Source: JAVBPA01 sp031549925
Lineage (GTDB): Bacteria > Bacillota > Clostridia > Oscillospirales > CAG-272
Direction: 5' to 3'
NCBI GenBank assembly: GCA_031549925.1
Contig: JAVBPA010000004.1
Location: forward strand, 1-64,000
DNA length: 64,000 nt
Within the stretch, counting starts at the first letter, position 1, and each line of letters opens with the position of its first letter. The notes below the pieces were generated by a model, which was given only the letters and a program-made list of their open reading frames with translations, did no database searches and was not told where the DNA came from. This document shows positions 34,790 to 44,900 of the stretch, piece after piece. A program made the translations under genes and the position numbers.

Positions 34790-35848
34790 ATGAAAAAACT
34801 TGCTATAATCGGCTGCGGCGGAATAGGTTCGTATCATCTCGGTCATTTTCTTCAATTTAAAGACATAGAGCTTGCGGGATTTTGTGATCTTATCCCCGAA
34901 CGTGCCGAAGAATTTGTTAAAACAGCTCAATCCGGAGAAGCTTTTACAGATTACCGTATAATGCTTGATAAAATTCAACCGGATATGGTTTTTGTATGTA
35001 TCCCGCCTTATTGTCATGGAGATGTTGAATTCGATTTAATCAAACGCCGTATACCGTTTTTTGTAGAAAAACCCGTTTCTCTTGATTTAGAGTTATCAAA
35101 AAAGATCCGTGATGCCATAGAAGAAGCTTCTCTTATAACAGCGGTGGGTTTTCAATGCCGGTACAGCAACACAAATGTTGCAGCTAAGGCTTTTACAGCT
35201 TCAAACGAAGTAGTATTTATCGAATGTGCACGTATGGGCGGTATGCCGGGTGTTGACTGGTGGAGACAGCGTTCTCTTTCCGGCGGTCAGATAGTTGAGC
35301 AGACAATTCATCAGTTCGATATAATTCGTTATGTATACGGAATTGAGCCGACCGAAGTATTTTCATACGGTGCAAGAGGCTTCATGAAGGATATTCCGAA
35401 TTATGATACCGAGGATTTATCCGCAACTGTAGTAAAATTTGAAAGCGGAGCTGTCGGAATGCTTGCAACAGGATGTTATGCTACAAGCGGAAACTGTTTT
35501 GACAGCAAGGTTACTTTCGGTACCAGAGGAGCCAGAATGGATCTTCGTATATTGGATTCAGTCAGAATATACGGAATTGGTAATGAAAAAATTGATGAAA
35601 ATAAAAAAGGCGGCTTCCTGATAGCGGGAGACGGCGGTATGGCAAGAAGCGAGGGCGGAGCAATAGTATACTCAGAAGAAGGCGACGCGGGTGTTATGTG
35701 TGACCGTACATTCATTGATGCTGTATTAACCGGAGACGCAAGCAAAATCCGTTCACCTTATTCGGACGCTGTAAAAACTCTGGCATTTACATTAGCGTGC
35801 AATCAATCTATTGATACAGGTTTGGCTGTAAAAATAGATATGAATTAA
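34790..35848 (+). CDS. Gfo/Idh/MocA family oxidoreductase
   Basis: A 352-residue NAD(P)-dependent dehydrogenase: Rossmann loop IIGCGGIGSYH, the EKP motif in FFVEKPVSLD, and a substrate domain with SGGQIVEQTIHQFDIIRY, where the His/Asp usual for catalysis lie. It is distinct from the family member at 14949-16016 and not an obvious recent duplicate. It has an ACGGAGG ribosome site and a good promoter, and it appears to be transcribed alone. The substrate is unknown. Confidence 0.85.
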   Translation: MKKLAIIGCGGIGSYHLGHFLQFKDIELAGFCDLIPERAEEFVKTAQSGEAFTDYRIMLDKIQPDMVFVCIPPYCHGDVEFDLIKRRIPFFVEKPVSLDLELSKKIRDAIEEASLITAVGFQCRYSNTNVAAKAFTASNEVVFIECARMGGMPGVDWWRQRSLSGGQIVEQTIHQFDIIRYVYGIEPTEVFSYGARGFMKDIPNYDTEDLSATVVKFESGAVGMLATGCYATSGNCFDSKVTFGTRGARMDLRILDSVRIYGIGNEKIDENKKGGFLIAGDGGMARSEGGAIVYSEEGDAGVMCDRTFIDAVLTGDASKIRSPYSDAVKTLAFTLACNQSIDTGLAVKIDMN

Positions 35849-35995
35849 GTCTTTTTTAATAAAATATAATTTAAATAACCGATTTTTCATTTAAAATTAT
35901 AAATCTAATCAAAATTATTGCGTTTTATAAATAATTATAAAAAATTGATAATTCCAAAAATATATACTTCCGCGTTAAATTCGCCGTTAAAATAG

Positions 35996-36017
35996 AGGAA
36001 CGCCCAAAGGCGTTCCT
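35996..36017. terminator. Hairpin terminator between convergent genes
   Basis: A 9-bp GC-containing stem (35996-36004 with 36009-36017) with a CAAA loop is followed by TTTATCC on the plus strand and CTATTTTAAC on the minus strand. It directly abuts the mazF stop codon. Confidence 0.7.
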
Positions 36018-36428
36018 TTATCCTATTGCGTTTTGCTGAGGTGAATACGGTGCTTCAGCAAGACCGAAGCTGATACCCAGCGCATCATTGACGCGGCTCA
36101 TTAACGTATCGTCCAGACGCCCCAGTTTTTCTTTTAAACGACGTTTATCTATTGTTCTTATTTGTTCCAGCAGAATTATAGAATCGCAGACCATTCCGCC
36201 CTTATCTCCGATTCCCTCATCGAAAATACAGCATTCGCTGCGAACTTCAATATGAGTAGGCAGTTTTGCTTTACCTAATTTACTTGTGATGGCCGCCGCA
36301 ATTACAGTCGGACTGTAACGGTTTCCGACGTCGTTTTGTATTATCAGGACAGGTCGTAAACCGCCTTGTTCGGAGCCTACGACCGGACTGAGATCAGCAT
36401 AAAATATATCACCGCGTTTTACGGTCAA
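36018..36428 (-). CDS. mazF: MazF/PemK-type mRNA endoribonuclease toxin
   Basis: About 136 residues with the strong MazF/EndoA pattern: TVKRGDIFYADLSPVVGSEQGG, RPVLIIQNDVGN, TVIAAAITSKLGKAKLPTHIE and a C-terminal DSIILLEQIRTIDKRRL. MazF cleaves single-stranded mRNA or tRNA at short motifs. The frame opens with GTG at 36437. I prefer the TTG at 36428, because CGGAG lies ten bases before it and the family begins near this point; the GTG is too close to any ribosome site. No antitoxin gene (MazE or ribbon-helix-helix) is visible in the 270 bp upstream, so it is apparently solo, as a housekeeping copy can be in Bacillota. Confidence 0.9.
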   Translation of the reverse strand: MTVKRGDIFYADLSPVVGSEQGGLRPVLIIQNDVGNRYSPTVIAAAITSKLGKAKLPTHIEVRSECCIFDEGIGDKGGMVCDSIILLEQIRTIDKRRLKEKLGRLDDTLMSRVNDALGISFGLAEAPYSPQQNAIG

Positions 36429-36699
36429 TTTCTCCACACTCCGTTATTTTACGATTCCGTGTACCGCGGTTTCAATGCGAGAAAAGCATATATTTATCCG
36501 CAGTATAATTAATTACTGATATTATTTTTACCAGCAGAATATCTTTTAAACATGTATCTATAAAAATAAGTTATTCTTTTTATAGTTTATTTTTAAAGAT
36601 GAGTTACGGCTGCGCAGCAAAAACATTATTTTAATTTGATACGCATAATATCCGACCCATTATATAATATATTCAAAAAACCATAAGGGGTGAAATTAT

Positions 36700-37176
36700 A
36701 TGAAATGTCCGGCATGCGGATATGGAGACAGTAAAGTTATTGACTCAAGACCCACCGACAACGGAAGTATCCGAAGACGCAGAGAATGCCTTGCCTGCCA
36801 GAGAAGGTATACCACTTATGAAATAATAGAGGCTCTGCCGATAATTGTTGTCAAAAAAGACGGCTCCCGCGAAGTTTTCAACCGTAACAAGATTATAACC
36901 GGATTGCTGAAATCATGTTATAAAAGACCGGTAACAATAAATCAAATAAATGCGATTGCAGCGGATATTGAAAGCGAACTTCAAAATTCGCTAATCGGAG
37001 AAGTTAAATCCGTTGAAATCGGTAATGCAGTTATGGAAAAATTAAAAAAAGTTGATGAAGTTTCTTATGTGAGATTTGCTTCTGTATACCGCGAATTTCG
37101 CGATGTCGAAACTTTTATGAACGAATTATCTGTTTTGCGTTCATCCGATAATGATGATATAACCGGCAATAAATAA
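36700..37176 (+). CDS. nrdR: Transcriptional repressor NrdR
   Basis: The 158 residues start with the NrdR zinc ribbon (CPAC-x(n)-CLACQRRYTTYE) and carry an ATP-cone domain (IVVKKDGSREVFNRNKI to about 140). NrdR senses ATP/dATP and represses ribonucleotide reductase genes by binding paired NrdR boxes. Such a box pair lies in this window upstream of nrdD (45364-45411). The ATG has a strong AAGGGGTG site. The stop codon overlaps the radC start by one base (TAATG), so the two are co-expressed. Confidence 0.96.
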   Translation: MKCPACGYGDSKVIDSRPTDNGSIRRRRECLACQRRYTTYEIIEALPIIVVKKDGSREVFNRNKIITGLLKSCYKRPVTINQINAIAADIESELQNSLIGEVKSVEIGNAVMEKLKKVDEVSYVRFASVYREFRDVETFMNELSVLRSSDNDDITGNK

Positions 37177-37898
37177 TGAAAAGCAAAAGCACAAACACAA
37201 ACGGAGAAGGCGTACACAGAGGTCACAGAAAACGAATGAAAAACCGTATCCGGATATTGGGCGGCGATGGTATGAGTTCCGCGGAACTTTTGGAAATGAT
37301 GCTGTATTACGTAAATCGCCGCTGTGATACCCGGAAAATATCTGAATCATTGCTTTCAAAATTCGGCTCTGTATATGGAATATTGCAAGCGGACGAAGAA
37401 GAACTTATGGATATTGAGGGACTCGGAGAATCCGGAGCGCAGCTTATAAAAATTGTAGAGGGACTTTGCGGCCGATATAATAAAATAAAAGATGAAAAAA
37501 CGGAATACGATAAATCGGAATTAACTTTGTATCTTGCAAATTTGTATAAAAACGAAACTAAGGAAATAATATATCTTCTTCTATATAATGAAGATAAAGC
37601 TCCGGTTGATAATAAGCGGGAATTTTACGATTGTATTAAAATAGGTAAATCGTCATCAGTTTCAGCCGAAGCGGATATGCGTGAAATAACACAGCAGCTT
37701 TTGATAAGCGGTGCTTCAGCTTTTATTATCACACATAATCATCCTACAGGGGAAGCGATTCCGACAGAAGATGATATTATTTTCACAAAAAGACTTCGGG
37801 CAGTTTGCAATGAAATAGGTATAAAAATGTACGATCATATTATAATTTCACCTCATTCTTCTTTATCTCTTATCGAAAACCTAAAACGAAAATCTTAA
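37176..37898 (+). CDS. radC: RadC family JAB/MPN-domain protein
   Basis: The 240 residues contain an N-terminal helix-hairpin-helix part (LMDIEGLGESGAQLIK) and a C-terminal RadC/JAMM domain with the zinc motif THNHPTGEAIPTEDD. The name comes from an old DNA-repair mapping in E. coli, and the real role is unsettled. Some members work in recombination or mobile elements, but this one is in a nrdR operon, starting at the nrdR stop codon. Confidence 0.9.
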   Translation: MKSKSTNTNGEGVHRGHRKRMKNRIRILGGDGMSSAELLEMMLYYVNRRCDTRKISESLLSKFGSVYGILQADEEELMDIEGLGESGAQLIKIVEGLCGRYNKIKDEKTEYDKSELTLYLANLYKNETKEIIYLLLYNEDKAPVDNKREFYDCIKIGKSSSVSAEADMREITQQLLISGASAFIITHNHPTGEAIPTEDDIIFTKRLRAVCNEIGIKMYDHIIISPHSSLSLIENLKRKS

Positions 37899-37955
37899 AT
37901 AAGTTAAAAAGTGAATTTAGGAAGTACGGAAGTACGGAGATGCTGGGATGCGTTT

Positions 37956-37974
37956 TTACTTTTTAAAAAAGTAA
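37956..37974. repeat. Short palindrome, family TTACTTTTT/AAAAAGTAA
   Basis: TTACTTTTT (37956-37964) faces AAAAAAGTAA (37965-37974) in the gap between convergent radC and the small M23 gene. A closely similar palindrome with the same CAAAA flank occurs at 61606-61626. It could serve as a weak terminator. Confidence 0.45.
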
Positions 37975-38010
37975 CAAAATATGAAATTAGAATACAGATT
38001 CTCGCTTTTT

Positions 38011-38568
38011 TTATTTTTTCAATAGGTTGTTCCATATTTTGCGCCAAGCGGAGGAAGCATATTGATATTGGTTTATATATGCTTTAAAATCATCTCCGAT
38101 GTTGCATATTCGGCATACTTCCGATCCGTAGTCCGGCTGTGAATAAAAACCTGTTTGATTTGCGATTCCGATATAGGCGGCAGGATCTACCTGTACGCCG
38201 TTTTTTCTTATTTCAAAATGTAAATGCTGACCGGTTACTTTTCCGGTTGAACCTTCAATACCGATATGATCTCCTGTTCTTACACGTACTGAAGTCAAAA
38301 CGTAACGCTTATCCAAATGACAATAATAAATATGTGCTCCGTCGTCCGCTTGGAGACAAACATAATTTCCCCATTCGGCAGTTTTAGTTCCGCTTGGAGC
38401 TATAGTTGAAGCGGAAATTATTCCGTTTGCTACTGCTATTACGATTTTAGATGTTTGTCCCACAAAATCTATTCCTCCGTGAAAAGAAGATTTTTGTGTA
38501 AAAGGATCAATGCGGTAACCAAACGCGGAAGTCAATTTTACATTTCCGGTTTCATAAGGTAATATCAT
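38011..38568 (-). CDS. M23 family peptidase without a signal peptide
   Basis: A compact 185-residue LytM-type zinc endopeptidase with intact active site: H-x3-D in FHGGIDFVG, His in IYYCHLDKR and HxH in GQHLHFEIR. Such enzymes cut peptide cross-links in peptidoglycan. The N-terminus (MILPYETGNVKLTSAFG) begins directly with the domain, with no signal or membrane segment, and GGGAG precedes the ATG. Export would thus need lysis, a holin-like route or non-classical secretion. No phage genes surround it. Confidence 0.85.
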   Translation of the reverse strand: MILPYETGNVKLTSAFGYRIDPFTQKSSFHGGIDFVGQTSKIVIAVANGIISASTIAPSGTKTAEWGNYVCLQADDGAHIYYCHLDKRYVLTSVRVRTGDHIGIEGSTGKVTGQHLHFEIRKNGVQVDPAAYIGIANQTGFYSQPDYGSEVCRICNIGDDFKAYINQYQYASSAWRKIWNNLLKK

Positions 38569-38757
38569 TTTTACTTCTCCCGTTTTATATATTGTTTCCT
38601 GCTTTCATTATATTAAATATTATTTATAATTGTTAAAACCGCAGAATAAATCCGAAATAATGGGTTAATTATATCACTATTCATATAATATGTCAATACA
38701 TAAGTGAAAAATATTTGCACATTATAAAGATAAAAGGAAAATTGTTTGCAAAAACAA

Positions 38758-38779
38758 AAAAGCTGTCAAAACAGCTTTT
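38758..38779 (-). terminator. Intrinsic terminator of the AviRa-like gene
   Basis: A 9-bp stem (38758-38766 with 38771-38779, 4-nt loop) is followed on the minus strand by a TTTTTGTTTTT tract, a few bases past the stop codon at 38789. Confidence 0.85.
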
Positions 38780-38788
38780 AATGTATTA

Positions 38789-39490
38789 TTATATTTTTTC
38801 AAATATTTCAAAGATCCGTTTGCCAACCGACTGTTTTTCTTTTCGTATGAAAGAAGAATTTTTTAGAATTTTTTGATTTTTGTCATGTACTATAGCGGCT
38901 ATTCCTCTTTCGGGTATTATCGGTATAAATAAATTTAAAATATCAATTGAAGATGAATTATTTTTTTCGGTTTCCCAATCGCATTTGATTCCGTACGGTA
39001 TATCCGTGATTATTATATCCGCGTTTATATCCGGAAGAATTTTAAAAATATCATGAGTAAATATTTTTGTTTTTATATTATAATGGTTTGATATTTCCGC
39101 TAAAATTTTAGCGGATTGAATTGCCTTTGAATTTTCTCCGTACAATGAAATTATTTTTTCACGGCGTTTCATACAGTTATCCGGAATTAATAATGCTAAA
39201 TTATCGGCAGCTAAAGCAGTTTTTTTTATATCTATATCGCTTCCGATTAGAGATTCTATATGTTCACCGCATAAAAAACCTATAGTTGTCAGCATATAGC
39301 CGCTTCCGCAGCATGGATCGTATAATGTAAATTTATCTTTATTATTGTTGCTTTTTGAATAATTTAAACATCTCATAAATATTTCTGATGAAAGTCTAAC
39401 CGGAAAATTCGTGCAATTGTGTCCGTGCAGAAGTACATGACCTGCGGAAAGAAAAGAAAAATCACGATCTTTTATATATTTATATTCCAT
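38789..39490 (-). CDS. AviRa-like rRNA methyltransferase
   Basis: The 233 residues follow the pattern of AviRa, which methylates 23S rRNA (G2535) and confers avilamycin resistance in its producer. The segments RDFSFLSAGHVLLHG, NFPVRLSSEIFMR and the SAM motif LYDPCCGSGYML, plus the acidic SDID at motif II and the TDIPYG catalytic motif, all match as I recall the family. No actinobacterial biosynthetic genes are nearby. It may be a housekeeping relative acting at the same or another rRNA site. Expressed alone on the minus strand with its own terminator. Confidence 0.75.
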   Translation of the reverse strand: MEYKYIKDRDFSFLSAGHVLLHGHNCTNFPVRLSSEIFMRCLNYSKSNNNKDKFTLYDPCCGSGYMLTTIGFLCGEHIESLIGSDIDIKKTALAADNLALLIPDNCMKRREKIISLYGENSKAIQSAKILAEISNHYNIKTKIFTHDIFKILPDINADIIITDIPYGIKCDWETEKNNSSSIDILNLFIPIIPERGIAAIVHDKNQKILKNSSFIRKEKQSVGKRIFEIFEKI

Positions 39491-39583
39491 ACAATTCCAT
39501 ATTCCGTTTAAAAAACCATTATACTTTGTTATTAATACAAAAAATACAATAATATTAATTTTAAGACAAACACCAACGGCTTG

Positions 39584-39612
39584 TTGACAATCAAGGGATT
39601 ATATCGTATAAT
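39584..39612 (+). promoter_or_regulatory. Consensus sigma-A promoter of the S24 regulator gene
   Basis: TTGACA, exactly 17 bases, TATAAT, followed by a 95-nt leader. Near-palindromic stretches around 39648-39668 and 39666-39690 could be operators, but I cannot define the half-site. Confidence 0.8.
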
Positions 39613-39714
39613 ATGTAGGAAAAGCAGCATAATAACTTCGTATAAGTGTAATACTGATGTAGTAATTATATGTTTATAACATAATTCCGGATTATTGTCA
39701 AGAGGTAGAAAATA

Positions 39715-40350
39715 ATGTATGATAAATATCAAAAACTATTGCTGCGTAATAATACGACATCATATCAAGTAGCAAAGCACCTTGGTATTTCCGCGACAAC
39801 TTTCAGCGATTGGAAAAATGGTAAATCAACTCCGAAAATAGATAAACTGCGCCGGATTGCCGAATATTTTCAAGTTCCTCTCGAATATTTTACTTCAGAT
39901 GAACAATCGGAATATGAAAATAAAAAAACAAATAATGGAAATGGTCTTGAAAACTTCGGATTATGCAGAATTCCGGTTATTAATGAAAAATATGCGGGGA
40001 TTCAAGCTATAACAAACGAAATCATTGAAAGATATGAACTGGCTGATAATATAGCCGAGGGATGCTATTATATCCGTACAGAGGGTGATAGTATGGCAGG
40101 TGTGGGTATAATGGAAGGATCCCTTGTGCTTATACGAAATCAAAATTACGCAAATAACGGGCAAATTGTTTTATGTATGACCGAAGGAGAAAAAAAAGCT
40201 TCGCTTAAAATGTTTAATATAAATGATAATTGTGTTATGTTAATGCCGGCAAACGATAAATATCAGCCGCAAGTTCTTGATATAAAAGAATTTTTAACAG
40301 GACACGCACATATTTTAGGTGTCGCTTTAGAAGTAAAAACAAAATTATAA
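39715..40350 (+). CDS. LexA/CI-like XRE-S24 autoproteolytic regulator
   Basis: Residues about 6-60 form an XRE helix-turn-helix (SYQVAKHLGISATTFSDWKN). Residues about 85-211 form an S24 peptidase domain with the catalytic pair S126 (EGDSMAGVG) and K165 (ASLKMF). A cleavage Ala-Gly is likely at A94-G95 (EKYAGIQAI). Such proteins self-cleave on RecA activation and de-repress SOS or phage genes. It is not the standard LexA (no LexA winged helix). It sits alone upstream of asnS with a strong promoter and no phage genes nearby, so it may be a chromosomal stress regulator. Confidence 0.85.
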   Translation: MYDKYQKLLLRNNTTSYQVAKHLGISATTFSDWKNGKSTPKIDKLRRIAEYFQVPLEYFTSDEQSEYENKKTNNGNGLENFGLCRIPVINEKYAGIQAITNEIIERYELADNIAEGCYYIRTEGDSMAGVGIMEGSLVLIRNQNYANNGQIVLCMTEGEKKASLKMFNINDNCVMLMPANDKYQPQVLDIKEFLTGHAHILGVALEVKTKL

Positions 40351-40379
40351 TTTATAATGAAACGAGTGAACATAAATAA

Positions 40380-41774
40380 ATGAAACGAGTAAAAATAAAA
40401 GAAATATTCAGCGACAGCATAAGTTTCAGCGGAAAAGAAGTTAAGGTTGGAGGTTGGTGCAGGTCAATCCGTTCTTCAAACGCGGTGGCTTTTATAGTCC
40501 TAAATGACGGAAGCTGTTTTGAAACTTTACAAATAGTAGCCGATGAAAGTACGGTTGATAATTACCGTGATGTAACATCCCAAAATACAGGAACCGCTTT
40601 TATCGTAACGGGAGAAGTTATATTGACTCCCGAAGCTAAACAGCCTTTTGAAATACGCGCTAAAAAAATAGAAATAGCTGGAACTTCAACACCGGATTAT
40701 CCTTTGCAAAGTAAACGTCATTCTATGGAATATCTTCGTACTATAGCTCATCTTCGTCCCAGAACAAATACATTTAACGCGGTTTTCCGCGTAAGATCGG
40801 AAGCTGCTTTCGCAATACACAGTTTTTTTAATAAAAGAGGTTTTGTTTACGTCCATACTCCTATCATAACGGGCAGTGACTGCGAAGGTGCGGGCGAAAT
40901 GTTCCGTGTAACAACTCTTGATGTGGAAAATCCTGAAAGAACAAATGAAGGAAAAGTTGATTTTTCAAAGGATTTCTTCGGTAAAAGTGCGAATTTAACA
41001 GTGTCAGGACAATTGAATGTTGAGTGTTTTTCCATGGCTTTCTCTGATGTTTATACATTCGGTCCGACTTTCAGAGCCGAACTTTCGTATACTCCGCGTC
41101 ATGCGGCGGAATTTTGGATGATGGAACCTGAAATTGCTTTTGCGGATTTATCGGACGACATGGATTTAGCGGAAGATATGCTTAAATATATTATCAAGTA
41201 TCTTTTTGAAAAATGTTATTCGGAACTTGAATTCTTCAATCAGCATATAGATAAGGGACTTATCGAACGTTTACGCAATGTATCAGAAAGCGATTTTGCC
41301 CGTGTTTCATACGGTGAAGCTATGGAAATTTTAGCGAAGTCCGGTAAAAAATTTGAATATCCTATAGGTTGGGGACAAGATTTGCAAACCGAGCACGAAC
41401 GTTTTTTAACAGAGGAATATTACGGGCGTCCTGTTTTTGTAACAGATTGGCCGTCAGAAATTAAAGCGTTTTATATGCGTTTAAACGATGATAATAAAAC
41501 CGTCGCAGCCGCTGACTTGCTTGTTCCCGGTGTAGGTGAACTTATCGGCGGATCTCAAAGAGAAGAACGTATGGATGTTCTTGATGCCAGAATAAAAGCG
41601 TTTAACTTGAATCAAGAGGATTACTGGTGGTACCGCGAATTGCGTAAATACGGCGGAGTTCCGCACGCGGGCTTTGGATTGGGTTTTGAACGTCTTATCA
41701 TGTATGTAACAGGAATTAATAATATCCGCGATGTAACAGCTTTTCCGAGAACGACCGGAAACGCGGAATTTTAA
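40380..41774 (+). CDS. asnS: Asparagine--tRNA ligase
   Basis: A 464-residue class IIb aminoacyl-tRNA synthetase: N-terminal OB-fold anticodon-binding domain (VGGWCRSIRSSNAVAF), motif 2 (TFGPTFRAE) and motif 3 (GLGFERLIMYVTGINNIRDV). The NAEF tail fits AsnS rather than AspS. It charges tRNA-Asn in the cytoplasm. No T-box leader is visible in the short gap after the S24 regulator gene (29 bp), so the two may share a transcript. Confidence 0.97.
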   Translation: MKRVKIKEIFSDSISFSGKEVKVGGWCRSIRSSNAVAFIVLNDGSCFETLQIVADESTVDNYRDVTSQNTGTAFIVTGEVILTPEAKQPFEIRAKKIEIAGTSTPDYPLQSKRHSMEYLRTIAHLRPRTNTFNAVFRVRSEAAFAIHSFFNKRGFVYVHTPIITGSDCEGAGEMFRVTTLDVENPERTNEGKVDFSKDFFGKSANLTVSGQLNVECFSMAFSDVYTFGPTFRAELSYTPRHAAEFWMMEPEIAFADLSDDMDLAEDMLKYIIKYLFEKCYSELEFFNQHIDKGLIERLRNVSESDFARVSYGEAMEILAKSGKKFEYPIGWGQDLQTEHERFLTEEYYGRPVFVTDWPSEIKAFYMRLNDDNKTVAAADLLVPGVGELIGGSQREERMDVLDARIKAFNLNQEDYWWYRELRKYGGVPHAGFGLGFERLIMYVTGINNIRDVTAFPRTTGNAEF

Positions 41775-41906
41775 CAGAGAAAAAACTAAAGATAAAATCA
41801 ACAAATTTTTTAAAAAAAAAATATAAATTTTCCGCAATAATTTAAAACACAAAATAAATAAAACAATTGATTCAAAGAACAGATTCCAATTATGAGGTTT
41901 AATCGG

Positions 41907-44900
41907 ATGAAAAAAAATAGACTGTTTGTACGGATGACTTCTCTAGTTATATTTGCCGTAATGCTTTTTTCTTTGCAAATTCAAGCGGGTATTGCTGATA
42001 TCATTAATGTTGCTGTAGATTCCGGTAATAAATTATCGGAACCGATTGTTTTTATTGTAGAATCAAATGATGTAGAAAAAACATTAAAGCAACTAAAAAA
42101 AGCTGATTCAGAATCCGAAATTATAGTACTTTATGATACTTTATTTGATGGATTTGCGGTTAAAACAGCCAAACCGGATATTTTAAAAAATCTCATCGGT
42201 GTCACCGGAATTTGGGAATCAGCCTCTCGTTTGGAAACAGAAACAAATATAGCCGAAGTAACGATTTCCGACGGAGGAACTATTGCCGATAATAACAAAA
42301 ACGAATACGAATATCGCGGAGAAGGGATGATAGCCGCTGTAATTGATTCGAGTTTTGATGTGCATCATGAATTATTTGTTCTTTCAAATCCAAATTCCGC
42401 TTTGCTTACAAAGGAATCAATTGATTCTTCGATTGAAGGATATTTAACTACTTCAAATTATTTTGCATATATCGCAAAAGAGGGAGAAACACCGTATGTA
42501 AACGCGAAAATTCCATACGCTTATGATTATTATGATCAGGATACGGATGTATTTGATAATGTATCCGGAAAATCCCGCACCCACGGAACTCACGTAGCCG
42601 GAGTAATCGGAGCGAATAACAAAGACGGTCATAAGATGGGGTTTGACGGAGTCGCTCCGGAATGTCAATTGCTTTTAATGAAAGCCGGAGCTGACGGAAC
42701 CGGAATATTATACGACTATGCTATACTTGCCGCAATAGAAGATGCAGTCAAACTCGGAGCGAATGTTGTTAATATGAGTTTCGGAGCGACGGCAGGCAGT
42801 GAAGCAACAGAAAACTCGAGTTATAATTACGCGCCTCTTATCACCAGCGCAGCCGAACTTGGCGTAACGATTGTCTGTGCCGCCGGAAATGAAAGTATGC
42901 TGGGTGAAAGCAGTAATTATGACGAAAAATACGGAATAAATTTACCTCTTGCCGCGAATCCGGATTACGGATTGGTAGGTTGGCCTTCAAGCTATAATAC
43001 ATCCATATCGGTTGCAAGTCTTGAAAGTCCTTATGTCACTGCAAATACATATATGACTTCCTGGTCGGGTGAAGGATATATTATACAACAAGTTCCGGAT
43101 TTTGCCGAAGTAGATGAAATTTCCGGTAAATGGATAGATTACATAGTCATTCCCGGATACGGAAATGCTGATGATTATAATGGTATCGATGTAAAAGGGA
43201 AAATCGCACTTGTATCAAGAGGTGACATAACATTTGTTTCAAAAGTTCAAAACGCTCAAGCGGCGGGAGCTTGTGCAATAGTAATTTATGATAATATAAA
43301 TGATGAGGATACAATTCTTACTATGGCGCTTGATTCAACTTGTACTATACCCGCTGTTTTTGTATACAGCCGTTATGGAAGCGAATTAGTTGCGGCAGAA
43401 GTAAAGAAAGTAAAATTTATTGTAGGAGATAATAAAACTTTTTCTTCAGGAAAAGACGGAATGTCGGAATTTACATCACGCGGAATAACTCCGATGTTAA
43501 CTTTAAAACCTGATATAACTGCAATAGGAGGGTCTGTTTATTCCACAATACCCGGCGGCTATGGAATAATGAGCGGTACATCAATGGCTTCACCTGTTGT
43601 TGCGGGAGCCGCTTTGCTTCTAAAACAAAAATTAAATGAAACCGGAAATTATGATTATGAAGATATAAATTTAATTACGAATATTTTATTGTCAACAGCC
43701 AATCCGCTGACCGATGTTGATACAGGATATGAATATTCGCCGCGAGAACAGGGAGCCGGACTGCTTGATATCAAAACCGCTCTTGATTATACTTGTTATA
43801 TTGCCGGAGATAGAGGGAAATCAAAAATTGAACTCGGAGATAAAATAGGTAAAACATTCGAAATAAAATTTACCGTACATAATACAACTGATAAAGATAT
43901 TGATTATAAATTAAACGCTTCCGTAACAAGCGATGAATCCGTATACATAAATTATACAAATAAAAGTTTATACACAGGCGGAGAATATTTTATAACCGGT
44001 GATGATTATGCTTTTAAACTGGCAAAAATAACTCTTGCGGGAGGAAGCGGAGCAAATATAAACAAATACGGCAGCGAATCAAAAGCTTCGGAAATAATAA
44101 AAGTTCCCGCAAACGGAGAACTTGAAATAATATTAAAAGTAGAAATAGATTCCAATACATTCAGAAAATACGGAGATATATTTAAAAACGGTTTTTTTGC
44201 GGAAGGCTTTGTATGGCTTAATCCGTTAAACGAAACAGAGTATTCCGCGATATCAGTTCCTTATGTGGGATTTTGCGGGGACTGGAACAAACCTCCGGTT
44301 TTTTCCGGAGAACCTAATAATTCAAAAGCTTTTTATACGCAATATGCGTTTTCATACTTGAAATTAGATGAAAGCGTTAAAATGTATGCTATTGGAAGCA
44401 GTGCTTATTATGATACGGATGAAGCCCGCGCGGATCTTATATCCATATCTCCGAACAATGACGGCTGGGGTGATTATATCGCTTTGCAATTAACTCCGCA
44501 GAGAAATGTATTAGATCTTGCGATAAAAATAAAAGCAAAATCCACCGGCGAAATTGTTTATGAAGAATATAATATGGGTGCTATGACCAAAGGATATTTT
44601 ATATCTGAAGACGAAGGATTTAATAAATATAATATCCACTATTTATGGGACGGCAGCGACACTTCCGACTTATTTTATATAATGCCGGACGGAATATATA
44701 CAATGGAGCTGACTTGTTCGCTTGAATGGGGAGGGTTTAATACATGGAGTATGGATTTTATTGTTGATACTGTAAAACCCTCGGCAGAAGATATCTATAT
44801 CGAAAAACGTGATAATAAAAGTTATTTGAAAATGAATATTTCGGATAACGCGACATGTATACAATATTTTGGGTTATACAATTCTACAAATGATATAATA

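Noticed and set aside
39632..39644. Exact 13-base match to one loxP arm (ATAACTTCGTATA).
   Set aside because: The second, inverted arm is absent and no recombinase or phage genes are near. It is probably a chance match in AT-rich DNA.
41892..41906. First ATG of the active subtilase gene.
   Set aside because: No ribosome site precedes it; GAGG is correctly placed for the ATG at 41907.
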